From NCBI GenBank assembly GCA_009927445.1, contig RFMZ01000183.1, positions 1 through 62,461 on the forward strand: a stretch of DNA of 62,461 nt, written 5' to 3'. Every line of letters begins with the position of its first letter. Position 1 is the stretch's first letter. Origin of the DNA: Betaproteobacteria bacterium (lineage in GTDB: Bacteria > Pseudomonadota > Gammaproteobacteria > Burkholderiales > Burkholderiaceae). This document shows positions 47,253 to 57,787 of this stretch, piece after piece. The position numbers and the translations under genes were made by a program. The notes under the pieces were generated by a model. The model was given only the letters and a program-made list of their open reading frames with translations, searched no databases and was not told the DNA's origin.

Positions 47253-47492
47253 ATGGACAATATTGAACAACGCGTTAAGAAAATTGTGGCTGAGCAGTTA
47301 GGAGTCACAGATGCAGAGATTAAAAACGAATCTTCATTCGTCAACGATCTTGGCGCGGATTCGCTTGATACTGTTGAATTAGTAATGGCTTTAGAAGATG
47401 AGTTTGGAATTGAAATTCCTGACGAAGAGGCTGAAAAAATTACTACTGTGCAATTAGCAATTGATTTTGCAACTTCGAAAGCTCAAGGCTAA
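47253..47492 (+). CDS. acpP: Acyl carrier protein
   Basis: A 79-residue, strongly acidic four-helix carrier. The phosphopantetheine serine is in [20 protein letters not shown] (Ser near residue 37). A good ribosome-binding site, GGAGG, precedes ATG 47253, as expected for one of the most abundant proteins. It lies between fabG and fabF; the 4'-phosphopantetheinyl transferase gene acpS is also in the window at 55.9 kb. Confidence 0.98.
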   Translation: MDNIEQRVKKIVAEQLGVTDAEIKNESSFVNDLGADSLDTVELVMALEDEFGIEIPDEEAEKITTVQLAIDFATSKAQG

Positions 47493-47497
47493 GTTCT

Positions 47498-48742
47498 GTG
47501 CCTTACGCAAGAGGCCAACGCCGGGTAGTAATCACTGGTTTAGGGTTAGTTAGTCCTGTTGGTAACCAAGTTGGTATCGCTTGGGAAAATTTGTTAGCTG
47601 GTAAGTCTGGTATAGCCAATTTAACCAAGTTTAATCCGCAGGGTTTATCAGTCCAATTCGGTGGTGAGGTCAAAGACTTCCAAATCGAGGACTATATTTC
47701 TGCTAAAGAAGCGCGCCACATGGATAGTTTTATCCATTATGGAATTGCCGCTGGGACTCAGGCCTTTGCTGATAGCGGCCTTGTGATCTCTGAAGAAAAT
47801 ACGCAACGGGTTGGGGTGATGGTTGGGTCAGGCATTGGTGGTTTACCGATGATTGAAGCCACGCATCAGGATTACACCACGCGGGGTGCGCGGCGGATTT
47901 CACCTTTTTTTGTTCCTGGATCAATTATTAATATGATTTCTGGGCATTTAAGTATTAACCTCAATTTGCAAGGGCCTAATTTGGCCGCGGTAACTGCTTG
48001 CACGACTGGTTTACACAGTATTGGTTTAGCTGCTCGCTTAATCCAGTATGGTGATGCCGATGTGATGCTAGCAGGTGGTGCGGAGTCGACGATTTCACCT
48101 TTAGGGATTGGTGGATTTGCAGCGGCTCGGGCGCTATCTATTCGCAATGATGATCCGATGACCGCATCAAGGCCTTGGGACAGAGATCGGGACGGTTTCG
48201 TTCTTGGTGAGGGTGGTGGCGTCATGGTTTTAGAGGAGTATGAGCATGCTGCAGCAAGGGGTGCTCGTATTTATGCAGAGTTAATTGGTTTTGGCATGAG
48301 TGGTGATGCGTTTCATATGACAGCGCCGAACTTGGAAGGCCCTAAGCGGTGTATGGTTAATGCGCTTAAAGATGGCGGTATTAATCCTGATCAGGTGGGA
48401 TACATTAATGCCCACGGAACATCTACCCCTTTAGGTGATAAGAACGAGACTGAGGCCATTAAAGCGGCTTTTGGTTCGCACGCAAAAAAGATGATTGTGA
48501 ACTCGACGAAGTCGATGACTGGGCATTTGTTGGGCGGTGCGGGTGGCTTAGAGTCGGTGATTACAGTCTTATCGTTGTACCATCAAAAGTCTCCACCGAC
48601 GATTAACCTCTTAAATCAAGACCCGGAATGTGACTTAGATTACTGTGCCAATGAGGCAAGAGACGTCCAGATGGATATTGCGGTTAAAAACAATTTCGGC
48701 TTTGGTGGAACGAATGGCACGCTAGTGTTCAAAAGAATTTAA
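47498..48742 (+). CDS. fabF: Beta-ketoacyl-ACP synthase II
   Basis: Main condensing enzyme of elongation, 414 residues. The Cys-His-His triad is visible: [17 protein letters not shown] (Cys near residue 168), [14 protein letters not shown] and [16 protein letters not shown], with the C-terminal [14 protein letters not shown]. It starts with GTG at 47498, five bp after the acpP stop. The DegQ-like protease follows after 45 bp. Confidence 0.97.
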   Translation: MPYARGQRRVVITGLGLVSPVGNQVGIAWENLLAGKSGIANLTKFNPQGLSVQFGGEVKDFQIEDYISAKEARHMDSFIHYGIAAGTQAFADSGLVISEENTQRVGVMVGSGIGGLPMIEATHQDYTTRGARRISPFFVPGSIINMISGHLSINLNLQGPNLAAVTACTTGLHSIGLAARLIQYGDADVMLAGGAESTISPLGIGGFAAARALSIRNDDPMTASRPWDRDRDGFVLGEGGGVMVLEEYEHAAARGARIYAELIGFGMSGDAFHMTAPNLEGPKRCMVNALKDGGINPDQVGYINAHGTSTPLGDKNETEAIKAAFGSHAKKMIVNSTKSMTGHLLGGAGGLESVITVLSLYHQKSPPTINLLNQDPECDLDYCANEARDVQMDIAVKNNFGFGGTNGTLVFKRI

Positions 48743-48787
48743 AATAGAATCTTTATTTTAATTATTGACGCTATCAAATCTTTTTTT

Positions 48788-49986
48788 ATGAAACTCTCTG
48801 ACTGGCTGTATAGTCCATTGCGACTTGCTTTTTTACGGCACTGCTAATTTTTGCTGGGACCATGCCGGTTTTGGCCCAGCTTGATGTTAATAACCCGAAT
48901 AATCCCAACAGCCCTAATTTTAGGCGTTTTCCCGATTTTGCAGACTTAGTAGAAAAAGCGAGTCCAGCAGTTGTCAACATCCGGACCACGGAAAAAGTTG
49001 CGGTTTATCAGATGCCTTCGAACATCACCCCGCAAGATCAGGCAGAGTTTTTAAGGCGTTTTTTTGGAATTCCATTGCCGGCGCAACCCAATCCAAGTCC
49101 CCCACCCAAAGGGCAAACACCAGGGGGGCAGTCTCAAGAACAAAATCGGGGGACTGGTTCAGGTTTTATCATGGACTCAAATGGGTATATCCTGACTAAC
49201 GCCCATGTGATTGAAGGGGCAACGACGATTTATGTCACTCTGACAGACAAGCGCGAGTTTAAGGCTAAGTTGATTGGCTCAGACCCTCGGACAGATGTTG
49301 CCTTAGTAAAAATTGAGGCCAGTAATTTGCCGAAGTTACCAGTTGGGGATTCTTCTCGAGTGCGGGTTGGCGAGTGGGTTTTAGCGATTGGGTCGCCGTT
49401 TGGGCTTGATAATACTGTAACAGCCGGGATCGTATCTGCTAAGGGACGCGAGACTAACGATAGCATTACGCCCTTTATACAGACGGATGTAGCGATCAAC
49501 CCGGGTAATTCCGGAGGGCCGCTGATCAATACGCGGGGCGAAGTTATTGGGATTAACTCACAGATATATAGTAAATCGGGCGGGTACATGGGCATTTCCT
49601 TTGCCATTCCGATTGATGAGGTGATCCGTATTTCTGAGCAGTTAAAGGTGAATGGACGGATTGTTCGAGGCCGAATTGGGGTGACTATTACTGAGCTCAC
49701 CAAGGAGTTAGCTGAGAGTATTAATTTCGTTGGTCGGCGAGGTGTTTTAATTCGAGCGGTTGAGCAAGGTGCTCCAGCGGCCTTAGCAGGCTTAGAGGTG
49801 GGTGATGTAATCACCAAGATTAACGAAAAAGAGATCGAGCGAGGTGTTGATTTAACCCGCTCGATTAGTGAAATTAGGCCTGGTACTCGGGCCAGATTAC
49901 AAGTTTGGCGCAAAGGCAGCAACCGTGAGGTAAATGTCATGGTTGTGGAGATAGAGCCGCCACGTAGTCCTAAACCATTACAATAA
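48788..49986 (+). CDS. DegQ/DegS-like periplasmic serine protease, signal peptide in a different frame
   Basis: HtrA-family protease with a trypsin-like domain and one PDZ domain. The catalytic triad is His in LTNAHVIEGA, Asp in DPRTDVALVKIEA and Ser in INPGNSGGPLIN; the PDZ spans about the last 100 residues (GVLIRAVEQGAPAALAGLEV). The long frame opens at ATG 48862 (374 residues) and lacks a signal peptide. Upstream, ATG 48788 starts MKLSDWLYSPLRLAF, and in the downstream frame the bases up to 48862 read TALLIFAGTMPVLAQ: together a complete signal peptide. One extra T in the T6 run at 48829-48834, or a -1 ribosomal shift there, joins them into 399 residues. Most MucD/DegP relatives have two PDZ domains; this has one. 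Confidence 0.85.
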
Positions 49987-50049
49987 CCTTAGACGTCTTA
50001 TTGCAGCCCAATATGGTGTTGTGTTGTGGCAAGCCGTTTAAAGGAATTC

Positions 50050-51858
50050 ATGAAACAAATACGAAACTTTTCTATCATCGCCCATATTGATCATGGCAAA
50101 TCAACCTTAGCAGATCGCATTATTCAATTATGTGGGGGTTTGTCTGATCGCGAGATGCAAGAGCAAGTGCTCGACTCGATGGATATTGAAAAAGAGCGCG
50201 GGATCACGATTAAGGCTCAGACAGCTGCTTTGAGTTATCAAGCCCGAGACGGGCAGCTATATTATTTAAATTTGATAGATACCCCGGGCCATGTAGATTT
50301 CTCCTACGAGGTGAGTCGATCTTTGTCGGCATGTGAAGGTGCTTTATTGGTTGTTGATGCTAGCCAAGGGGTTGAGGCGCAGACCGTTGCGAACTGCTAT
50401 ACCGCTATTGAATTGGGTGTTGAAGTAGTACCTGTTCTCAATAAAATTGATTTACCCTCAGCCGACCCGATCAAAGCGAGTCAAGAGATTGAGGACATTA
50501 TTGGGATTGATGCCACGGACGCCGTGACTTGTTCAGCCAAGACTGGCCTTGGCGTAGCGGACGTGATTGAGCGTTTAATTGCTTGCGTGCCTGCGCCGAT
50601 TGGAGATCCGAGTGCGCCATTGCAGGCTTTATTAGTCGACTCTTGGTTTGATAATTATGTTGGTGTGGTGATGTTGGTTCGAATCAAGAATGGCACCTTG
50701 CGTCCCAAAGAACGTATTTTGTTGATGGCAAATGGCTCGTCACATTTAGTGGACCATGTTGGGGTATTTACACCAAAATCGATTGATCGAGCAGAGCTTT
50801 GCGCTGGCCAGGTAGGCTTCATCATTGCTGGTATTAAAGAGTTAAAGGCTGCCAAAGTGGGTGATACGATCACACACGCTCCAGGTCAGCAAGGCCGAGT
50901 TCCGGCGCTTGAGCCTTTACCAGGATTTAAAGAAGTCAAGCCACAGGTCTTTGCGGGTTTATATCCAGTGGAAGCTAATCAGTATGAAGCCTTACGCGAG
51001 TCCTTAGAAAAACTCAAATTAAATGATGCCTCTTTGCAGTACGAGCCAGAAGTTTCTCAAGCCTTGGGCTTTGGTTTTCGTTGTGGTTTTTTAGGTTTAT
51101 TGCATATGGAAATTGTGCAAGAGCGGTTGGAGCGCGAGTTTGATATGGATTTAATTACGACTGCCCCGACGGTGGTTTACCAAGTCGAGTTAAGTGATCA
51201 AAGCAAAGTAACGGTTGATAACCCGTCCAAGATGCCAGAGCCTAGTAAGATTGCAAACGTTTTAGAGCCGATTGTCGTTGTAAATTTATACATGCCCCAG
51301 GAGTATGTGGGCGCGGTCATTACCTTATGTACTGGCAAGCGTGGGGTACAGACCAATATGCAATATTTGGGTCGGCAGGTGCAATTAACCTATGAAATCC
51401 CGATGGCTGAGATTGTGATGGATTTTTTTGATCGCCTGAAATCGATTTCGCGGGGATATGCTTCGATGGATTATGAGTTCAAAGAATATCGCCCATCGGA
51501 TGTAGTGAAGGTTGATATTTTAATTAATGGCGATAAGGTTGATGCCTTATCGATTATTGTGCATCGAAGTAATAGTCAGTATCGTGGCCGAGAGGTGGTT
51601 TCTAAGATGCGTGAGATTATCCCCAGACAGATGTTTGATGTGGCGATTCAGGCGGCGATTGGGAGTGGGATTATTGCTAGAGAAAACGTGAAGGCCTTAC
51701 GTAAAAATGTTTTAGCAAAGTGCTATGGTGGCGACATCTCGCGCAAACGTAAGTTATTAGAAAAACAAAAAGCGGGTAAGAAGCGCATGAAACAAATTGG
51801 CAACGTGGAGATTCCGCAAGAGGCATTTTTAGCGATATTACAGGTGGAGGATAAATGA
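50050..51858 (+). CDS. lepA: Elongation factor 4 (LepA)
   Basis: Translational GTPase that acts on stalled or assembling ribosomes. The 602-residue product has G1 [15 protein letters not shown] (residues 8-22), the switch with [14 protein letters not shown]3 [19 protein letters not shown]4 [10 protein letters not shown], and the LepA-specific C-terminal domain with [23 protein letters not shown] 50050 is preferred (AAGGA just upstream); the in-frame GTG 50026 would add eight residues. Its stop overlaps the lepB start (ATGA). Confidence 0.97.
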   Translation: MKQIRNFSIIAHIDHGKSTLADRIIQLCGGLSDREMQEQVLDSMDIEKERGITIKAQTAALSYQARDGQLYYLNLIDTPGHVDFSYEVSRSLSACEGALLVVDASQGVEAQTVANCYTAIELGVEVVPVLNKIDLPSADPIKASQEIEDIIGIDATDAVTCSAKTGLGVADVIERLIACVPAPIGDPSAPLQALLVDSWFDNYVGVVMLVRIKNGTLRPKERILLMANGSSHLVDHVGVFTPKSIDRAELCAGQVGFIIAGIKELKAAKVGDTITHAPGQQGRVPALEPLPGFKEVKPQVFAGLYPVEANQYEALRESLEKLKLNDASLQYEPEVSQALGFGFRCGFLGLLHMEIVQERLEREFDMDLITTAPTVVYQVELSDQSKVTVDNPSKMPEPSKIANVLEPIVVVNLYMPQEYVGAVITLCTGKRGVQTNMQYLGRQVQLTYEIPMAEIVMDFFDRLKSISRGYASMDYEFKEYRPSDVVKVDILINGDKVDALSIIVHRSNSQYRGREVVSKMREIIPRQMFDVAIQAAIGSGIIARENVKALRKNVLAKCYGGDISRKRKLLEKQKAGKKRMKQIGNVEIPQEAFLAILQVEDK

Positions 51859-52736
51859 GTATTTGGGCGAATATTGGCCAGCATTTTGCGAAGATTTTAT
51901 TATTTTTATTTGTCTTTTGCGGTTTGATTTGGGTCATTGACAAACTTTTTTTGGCCAAGAGGCACCGCGCACTAGGGATTCAAAAGCGCCCTATCTGGTT
52001 GGAGTTTACGGCGGATTTATTTCCAATTATTGCGTTTATCTTTGTCTTACGGTCGTTTTTGTTTGAGCCATTTAAGATTCCTTCGGGCTCGATGATACCG
52101 ACCTTACAGATTGGTGATTTTATTCTAGTGAATAAATTTACGTACGGAGTTCGATTTCCGGTAGTTAATAAAAAAATCATTGAGGTAGGCGAGCCAAAAC
52201 GTGGGGATGTAGTTGTCTTTCGATATCCAGTGGACGAGTCGGTTGATTACATCAAACGGGTGGTTGGTGTGCCTGGAGACGTTGTTGAATATCGCGATAA
52301 ACGTTTGACAGTGAATGGAATGGCATTGACTTATCAGTCGGTGCCTTATGTTGCGCCGGTTGGCGAAATAGAGCAAACCCAATTGATACAGCAGTTTACT
52401 CAAAAGCCATTACAAGCAACGCAGTGGCTTGAATCATCTCCGATGAGCTTAGGTGGTACGGCACATACGATTGAAAATGATCCGCAACGCTCGGGTGGTT
52501 TTGCGAGTAATTTTTATCCGGAGCCGCCTTTTGAAAATATGGAAAATTGTCAGTATTCCTATACTGGCTTTACTTGTAAGGTACCCAGTGGGCATTATTT
52601 TATGATGGGCGATAATCGGGATAATAGCCTTGACTCCCGATATTGGGGATTTGTTCCTGAGAAGAATTTAGTTGGGCGAGCATTTTTTGTTTGGCTTAAC
52701 TTTAGTGACTTAAAACGCATTGGTAGTTTTAAATAA
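51855..52736 (+). CDS. lepB: Signal peptidase I
   Basis: Inner-membrane protease removing signal peptides from exported proteins. The 293-residue product has two N-terminal membrane segments (about residues 8-33 and 56-72), then the Ser-Lys dyad: Ser in [16 protein letters not shown] and Lys in [13 protein letters not shown], and the C-terminal box [20 protein letters not shown]. All four SPase boxes are present. It is coupled to lepA (ATGA) and followed 2 bp later by rnc. Confidence 0.97.
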   Translation: MSIWANIGQHFAKILLFLFVFCGLIWVIDKLFLAKRHRALGIQKRPIWLEFTADLFPIIAFIFVLRSFLFEPFKIPSGSMIPTLQIGDFILVNKFTYGVRFPVVNKKIIEVGEPKRGDVVVFRYPVDESVDYIKRVVGVPGDVVEYRDKRLTVNGMALTYQSVPYVAPVGEIEQTQLIQQFTQKPLQATQWLESSPMSLGGTAHTIENDPQRSGGFASNFYPEPPFENMENCQYSYTGFTCKVPSGHYFMMGDNRDNSLDSRYWGFVPEKNLVGRAFFVWLNFSDLKRIGSFK

Positions 52737-52738
52737 CG

Positions 52739-53533
52739 ATGGGCGGCCGAATTACAATTGATACTTCGCTTTTGCAAGAGCGTTTAAATTATCGATTTGT
52801 CAAACCTGAGTTATTGATGCAGGCTTTGACGCACCGTAGCCATGGCAAGAAAAATAATGAACGCTTAGAGTTTTTGGGTGATTCTATTTTAAATTGTATT
52901 GTGGCGGAAATTTTATTTGAAAAATTTAACGATTTAGATGAGGGTGACTTATCCCGGGTACGCGCTAACTTAGTGAAGCAACAGGCTTTATATGAAATAG
53001 CGCAGAGTTTATCTTTATCGGATTACTTACGCCTAGGTGAGGGCGAATTAAAAAGTGGCGGCTTTCGTAGGCCATCTATTTTGGCAGACACTCTAGAGGC
53101 CATCATTGCGGCGATTTTTATTGAAGCGGGATTTGAAGGTGTGCGCGTGATTCTAAGAAAACTGTACGCGCAAATTTTAGAAAATGTTGATCCAAGAACA
53201 TTAGGTAAAGACGATAAGACACTCTTACAGGAGTATTTACAGGGGCATCAATTGCCTCTGCCGGTGTATACCGTCACAGCGACTACTGGTGTGGCGCACA
53301 ATCAACGGTTTGAAGTAGAGTGTGTAGTAGATAGTTTGCAGATTCATGTCTTTGGAGATGGTGCGAGTAGGCGATCAGCCGAACAGTCCGCTGCTAAATT
53401 AGCTTTATTAGCAGCTCAAAAAGCGATACCTCAGACTGGTCGAGCGGCCAAGAAAGTATCTTCCAAAAAGAAAAAGAGTTTATTAGAACCTAGTCAAGGT
53501 GATGAGCAGTTAAATCTGACCCTGAAAGGGTAG
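52739..53533 (+). CDS. rnc: Ribonuclease III
   Basis: Cleaves double-stranded RNA, including rRNA precursors. The 264-residue product has the RNase III signature [20 protein letters not shown] (residues 40-59), [17 protein letters not shown] with the second acidic cluster, a dsRNA-binding domain (about 155-225) with [19 protein letters not shown], and a lysine-rich tail [11 protein letters not shown] longer than in E. coli. It lies between lepB and era, the usual lepB-rnc-era order, with 1-2 bp gaps. Confidence 0.96.
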   Translation: MGGRITIDTSLLQERLNYRFVKPELLMQALTHRSHGKKNNERLEFLGDSILNCIVAEILFEKFNDLDEGDLSRVRANLVKQQALYEIAQSLSLSDYLRLGEGELKSGGFRRPSILADTLEAIIAAIFIEAGFEGVRVILRKLYAQILENVDPRTLGKDDKTLLQEYLQGHQLPLPVYTVTATTGVAHNQRFEVECVVDSLQIHVFGDGASRRSAEQSAAKLALLAAQKAIPQTGRAAKKVSSKKKKSLLEPSQGDEQLNLTLKG

Positions 53534-53534
53534 T

Positions 53535-54440
53535 ATGACATTTCATTGTGGTTCCATTGCTTTAATTGGTCGCCCAAACGTTGGTAAATCGACTTTACTC
53601 AACGCCTTAGTTGGTCAAAAGATCAGTATTACCTCCCGTAAAGCGCAGACTACTAGGCACCGCATAGCGGGGATTACAACGACAGAAGCTGCACAATTTA
53701 TTTTCTTAGACACGCCGGGCTTTCAGACAAATTTTATTAGTACCTTAAATAAGTCATTAAACCGGACCGTAACGAATACCTTAGGAGATGTAGACGTCAT
53801 TTGTTTAGTGATTGAAGCGGGGCAGTTTTCAAAAGATGACGCGCAGGTTTTAGCGATGTTGGGTGCTGATATCCCAGTCATTTTAGTGGCCAACAAATTA
53901 GACGTATTTGCCAGCAATTCGGACTCTTTGCACGATCGTGACTACCATTTATTAGAGTTTTTAAAGGAGATGGCAACACGTTTTGAGTTTGCGGAGATTG
54001 TCCCGATGACGGCTAAGCATCCTGACGATGTGGCACGCTTGATGGGAACCATTGAGTCGTATTTACCAGAGCGTCCAGCGCTGTATCCAGCGGATACGTT
54101 GACCGATCGGAGTGAGCGGTTTTTAGCAGCAGAGATATTAAGAGAGAAGGTATTTCGCCATACTGGCGCTGAGTTGCCCTATGCTAGCTCAGTGGTTATT
54201 GAGCAATTTTCGATGGATGGTAAGATGCGTCGGATTGCGGCCACAATCTTAGTGGATCGTGACAGCCACAAGCCAATGGTGATTGGTGAAAAGGGAGAAA
54301 AGCTCAAGCGTATTTCAACTGAAGCAAGACTGGATATGGAGAAATTATTTGCTGGTAAGGTGTTCTTAGAGACTTGGGTAAAAGTCAAGCGTGGTTGGGC
54401 GGATGATCAAGTTGCATTAAGAGAGCAGGGTTTGGAATAG
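53535..54440 (+). CDS. era: GTPase Era
   Basis: GTPase with a KH RNA-binding domain that binds the 3' end of 16S rRNA during 30S assembly. The 301-residue product has G1 [16 protein letters not shown] (residues 9-24), G3 [10 protein letters not shown]4 VANKLD, and the KH domain with [20 protein letters not shown] near residue 255. It starts one base after the rnc stop and ends 3 bp before recO. Confidence 0.97.
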   Translation: MTFHCGSIALIGRPNVGKSTLLNALVGQKISITSRKAQTTRHRIAGITTTEAAQFIFLDTPGFQTNFISTLNKSLNRTVTNTLGDVDVICLVIEAGQFSKDDAQVLAMLGADIPVILVANKLDVFASNSDSLHDRDYHLLEFLKEMATRFEFAEIVPMTAKHPDDVARLMGTIESYLPERPALYPADTLTDRSERFLAAEILREKVFRHTGAELPYASSVVIEQFSMDGKMRRIAATILVDRDSHKPMVIGEKGEKLKRISTEARLDMEKLFAGKVFLETWVKVKRGWADDQVALREQGLE

Positions 54441-54443
54441 CGC

Positions 54444-55160
54444 ATGCGGGTGTTTAATGAGCCGGCTTTTGTTTTACATTCGATTCCGTACAAAGAGACG
54501 AGTTTGATTTTAGATGTATTTACTAGGCAATTTGGTCGCGTGGCATTAATTGCCAAGGGTGCGAAACGGCCGCATTCTGCTTTGCGGCCAGTTCTTTTAC
54601 AGTTTCAACCTTTACAAATTCATTTTACGGGTCGTGGTGAGCTCATGACGTTGACGAAGTCAGAATGGATGGGTGGGGTTGTACCATTAATTGGTGATGC
54701 CTTGTTGTGTGGTTTTTATATGAACGAGTTAATTGTGAAATTCTTGGCTAGAGAAGACGCCCATGAAACCTTGTTTGATGATTACCACCACACTCTTTTT
54801 CAATTATCGATTGAGAAGAGTTCTTTTGAGAAAATTTTGCGTCCATTTGAGATTCGGTTATTACAGGAAGTGGGTTATTGTGCTCCATTAGACATATGTC
54901 AGGAATCGGGTGGACCACTAGATTTAGAAAGATATTATGTGTATCAACCTGAGCGCGGTTTGCGGCCAGCTCAGGATCAGGACCCAGCGCATTGGCCGGT
55001 AGTTCAGGGTAAATATTTAAATAACTTAGCGCAATTTTGTTTAGAAGATCAGGAGACTTTATCGATGAGTAAGTTACTCATGCGATTTTTACTGGGGCTT
55101 AACTTACAGGATCAGGTCTTAACAACGCGCCAAATATTGATTGACTTAAAAAAGATCTAG
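54444..55160 (+). CDS. recO: DNA repair protein RecO
   Basis: Recombination mediator that loads RecA with RecR. The 238-residue product has the N-terminal OB fold: EPAFVLHSIPYKETSLILDV, FTRQFGRVALIAKGAKRP and the helical C-terminal domain with LRPFEIRLLQEVGYCAPLD. The zinc-finger cysteines of some RecO proteins are not evident. It follows era in the conserved rnc-era-recO-pdxJ-acpS order. Confidence 0.94.
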   Translation: MRVFNEPAFVLHSIPYKETSLILDVFTRQFGRVALIAKGAKRPHSALRPVLLQFQPLQIHFTGRGELMTLTKSEWMGGVVPLIGDALLCGFYMNELIVKFLAREDAHETLFDDYHHTLFQLSIEKSSFEKILRPFEIRLLQEVGYCAPLDICQESGGPLDLERYYVYQPERGLRPAQDQDPAHWPVVQGKYLNNLAQFCLEDQETLSMSKLLMRFLLGLNLQDQVLTTRQILIDLKKI

Positions 55161-55181
55161 GTTAACTTGATAGGGATTGTG

Positions 55182-55952
55182 ATGCCAGAAAATCAGATAA
55201 AACAGCCGCCAAATAATACGATTGCCTTAGGCATTAATATTGACCATATTGCAACGCTGCGTAATGCTCGGGGCACGTCCTATCCCGACCCGATTCGTGG
55301 CGCTTTAGAGGCGGAGGCCGCTGGCGCTGATTTAATCACCTTGCATTTAAGAGAGGATCGCCGGCATATTCGGGACGCAGATTTATTTGCTTTACGACCA
55401 TTAATCACCACGCGGATGAATTTAGAATGTGCCTTGACTGCAGAGATGCTTGATATTGCCTGCCGGGTAAAACCTCAGGATGTATGTTTAGTCCCTGAAA
55501 AAAGAAGTGAGGTCACTACTGAAGGTGGCTTAGATGTGTTTACGCATCAAGATGCGGTTGCTAGCGCAGTGCGGCGTTTATCGCAAGAGGGTATTACGGT
55601 ATCGTTATTTATTGATCCGGAGGAATCCGTTTTAGACTTAAGTGCTGCAGTAGGGGTGCAGGTTGTCGAGTTGCATACAGGTGCTTACGCGAATGCCGAG
55701 GGAGATGCACAACTGTTCGAGTTAGAGCGCATCAAGCGGGCCGCGCAGTATGCATCTAGTTTGGGTTTAAAGGTCAATGCGGGACATGGCTTACATGAGG
55801 CCAACGTGGAGCCGATTGCGGCAATTATGCCAATTGTTGAGTTAAATATTGGGCATGCGATTGTTGCACAGGCTTTATTTAAAGGTTGGCGCCAGGCGAT
55901 TGGCGATATGCTTGCCATTCTGCGGGTAGCAAGAGCTGGGCTTGGATCATGA
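55182..55952 (+). CDS. pdxJ: Pyridoxine 5'-phosphate synthase
   Basis: Last ring-forming step of the DXP-dependent vitamin B6 route, joining aminoacetone phosphate and 1-deoxyxylulose-5-phosphate. The 256-residue TIM barrel has [20 protein letters not shown] (about 17-36), [65 protein letters not shown] and [16 protein letters not shown] 55182 follows TAGGGAT; an in-frame TTG 55167 is less likely. The stop overlaps acpS (ATGA). Confidence 0.97.
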   Translation: MPENQIKQPPNNTIALGINIDHIATLRNARGTSYPDPIRGALEAEAAGADLITLHLREDRRHIRDADLFALRPLITTRMNLECALTAEMLDIACRVKPQDVCLVPEKRSEVTTEGGLDVFTHQDAVASAVRRLSQEGITVSLFIDPEESVLDLSAAVGVQVVELHTGAYANAEGDAQLFELERIKRAAQYASSLGLKVNAGHGLHEANVEPIAAIMPIVELNIGHAIVAQALFKGWRQAIGDMLAILRVARAGLGS

Positions 55953-56341
55953 TGATTGGCATTGGTAACGACTTATTACAGATTTCGAGGATGGCCGCCA
56001 CCTATGAGCGCACGCAGGGCAGAATTGCCAGTCGTATTTTAGGACCTCTTGAATATGCCGTTTTTCAAGCCAGGTTCAATCGCAACCGTGCGCGAGGAAT
56101 GGCTTATTTATGTACCCGTTTTGCTGCTAAGGAAGCTTTTTCAAAAGCGATTGGTTTAGGTATGCGTACGCCGATGACTTGGCGCTCTGTACAAATTTTG
56201 AATGAGGCGAGTGGCAAGCCCTATTTATTGTATAGTGGCATGCTGGCAAATTGGATGCAGGAGCGGGGCTGGGTTGGTAATGTTACATTAACTGATGAGC
56301 AGGAGATGGTTAGTGCTGTAGTGATTGTTACGCGTAGTTAA
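55949..56341 (+). CDS. acpS: Holo-ACP synthase
   Basis: Transfers 4'-phosphopantetheine from CoA to the serine of acyl carrier protein. The 130-residue product starts [16 protein letters not shown] with the metal-binding aspartate, has [19 protein letters not shown] with the second metal ligand and the catalytic segment, SGKPYLL, and [19 protein letters not shown] 55949 overlaps the pdxJ stop; ATG 55952 follows immediately. Its substrate gene acpP is in the window. Confidence 0.95.
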   Translation: MMIGIGNDLLQISRMAATYERTQGRIASRILGPLEYAVFQARFNRNRARGMAYLCTRFAAKEAFSKAIGLGMRTPMTWRSVQILNEASGKPYLLYSGMLANWMQERGWVGNVTLTDEQEMVSAVVIVTRS

Positions 56342-56402
56342 CTTCTAGTATGTAACGAATTTTCGGTGAGAAAATTCGGTTAATTTGATGAAAGAGAGTG
56401 TC

Positions 56403-57509
56403 ATGAAGAAAAAGAACTTTGCTCCTGGCCCAGTCCTATTAGATGTTGCAGCTGGTCAATTAAATGCTCAAGATCGGATACGTATTAAACATCCAAAGAC
56501 TGGTGGGGTCATTTTATTTGGCCGGAATTACGAAAGTAGAGAGCAATTAACTAGCTTAACTCAAGAAATTAAAGCGATACGCCCAGATGTTTTAATTACG
56601 ATTGATCATGAGGGTGGTCGAGTACAGCGATGTAAGACGGATGGTTTTACCCATTTGCCGGCGATGCGCCGATTAGGCGATATTTGGAGTGGTAGACATT
56701 TGCCAGCTGGGCGGAATACGCCAGAGCAAATGGCATTGTTAGCGATTCGAGCGGCGACAGCTGTGGGGTATGTTTTAGCTGCCGAATTACGTGCTTGCGG
56801 CGTTGATTTTAGTTTTACTCCGGTCTTAGACTTGGATTATGCCCATAGTCAGGTGATTGGTGATCGAGCGTTTCATGCAGAAGCTAGCGTTGTAACCCTA
56901 CTTGCGAAGGGTCTTTGTCATGGACTGTTATTAGCAGGAATGAGAAATTGCGGTAAGCATTTTCCGGGACACGGATACGCGAGTGCTGATTCGCATACGC
57001 ATGTGCCTACGGATGACCGTCCGTTAGAAATGATTTTGCAAAACGATGCGAAGCCCTATGAGGACTTTGGCATGATTTTAGATGCGGTGATGCCTGCCCA
57101 TGTGGTGTATCAGAAGGTGGACTCCTTACCAGCGGGTTTTTCGAAGAAGTGGTTACAAGAAATATTACGTCAGAGACTTGGTTTTCAGGGGGTGATTTTT
57201 AGTGACGACTTATCGATGGAGGGGGCGTCGGTCATGGGGGATGTAGTGGCCGGTGCTAAGGCTGCTTTGGGAGCTGGGTGTGATGCTGTTTTAATTTGTA
57301 ATCGGCCGGATTTAGCTGACTTATTACTTGATCAATTACCAATGAATAAGACTTCCATGGCTGTCTCTAGGGAGCGCTTAGTTGGTTTATTTCCTAGAGG
57401 TCCTGCCTTGGAATGGAAGTCTTTGCAAAACGCGTTGCAATATCAAAAGGCAAAGATGTTTTTACAAAGTTTAGGACTTATCGCAACTATCTCAACTGAG
57501 AGCTCCTAA
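56403..57509 (+). CDS. nagZ: Beta-N-acetylhexosaminidase
   Basis: Cytoplasmic glycoside hydrolase family 3 enzyme of peptidoglycan recycling, removing GlcNAc from muropeptides. The 368-residue product has GVILFGRNYESREQL, LITIDHEGGRVQRCKT with substrate-binding residues (about 69-84), FTPVLDLDY, the active-site loop GKHFPGHGYASADSHT with the catalytic His, and the nucleophile Asp in VIFSDDLSMEGA. The MltB in the window makes the anhydro-muropeptides such an enzyme recycles. ATG 56403 follows AAAGAGAG; ATG 56388 is an alternative. Confidence 0.95.
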   Translation: MKKKNFAPGPVLLDVAAGQLNAQDRIRIKHPKTGGVILFGRNYESREQLTSLTQEIKAIRPDVLITIDHEGGRVQRCKTDGFTHLPAMRRLGDIWSGRHLPAGRNTPEQMALLAIRAATAVGYVLAAELRACGVDFSFTPVLDLDYAHSQVIGDRAFHAEASVVTLLAKGLCHGLLLAGMRNCGKHFPGHGYASADSHTHVPTDDRPLEMILQNDAKPYEDFGMILDAVMPAHVVYQKVDSLPAGFSKKWLQEILRQRLGFQGVIFSDDLSMEGASVMGDVVAGAKAALGAGCDAVLICNRPDLADLLLDQLPMNKTSMAVSRERLVGLFPRGPALEWKSLQNALQYQKAKMFLQSLGLIATISTESS

Positions 57510-57645
57510 ACCCGAGCGTACTTGTCCCCAAGAAAATGCTTGCTAGATGCTTGCTTTAAGTCAATCGCCTGACGGACTAGGTTTGAAGATGGGGCAATAC
57601 AGTAGATTTGGCAAGCGTTAACTTGGGTTAGATTAATCCAGAGAA

Positions 57646-57741
57646 ATGCTAGTAAATGAAATGCCTGTAAATGTTCACTTGCTAAGGAAACATCAGCAAA
57701 TGGTAAATTTGCTATTGAAACATCAGCAAATGATATGCTAA
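57646..57741 (+). CDS. Possible 31-residue repeat micropeptide
   Basis: ATG 57646 to TAA 57741 encodes 31 residues made of two ten-residue repeats, LLRKHQQMVN and LLLKHQQMIC, after MLVNEMPVNVH. The frame coincides with a 30-bp tandem duplication. The ribosome-binding site is poor (GAGA too close). It is in the spacer between convergent nagZ and efp. It may be a chance reading of a duplicated spacer. Confidence 0.2.
   Translation: MLVNEMPVNVHLLRKHQQMVNLLLKHQQMIC
57681..57738. repeat. Tandem duplication, 30 bp x 2
   Basis: Each copy contains the identical core GAAACATCAGCAAATG (57687-57702 and 57717-57732), preceded by a similar TTGCTA segment, with period 30 bp. It lies in the 278-bp spacer between nagZ and the convergent efp gene. 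Nothing else recognisable is in the spacer. Confidence 0.85.
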
Positions 57742-57787
57742 TAGTCCTAGGTTTTTAGTTTTAAGGTTCTTACGGAGCTGTGCAGTC

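Noticed and set aside
49230..49940. Open frame of 236 residues antisense to the DegQ-like protease
   Set aside because: Long, but it lies wholly over a clear protease gene and has no family motif.
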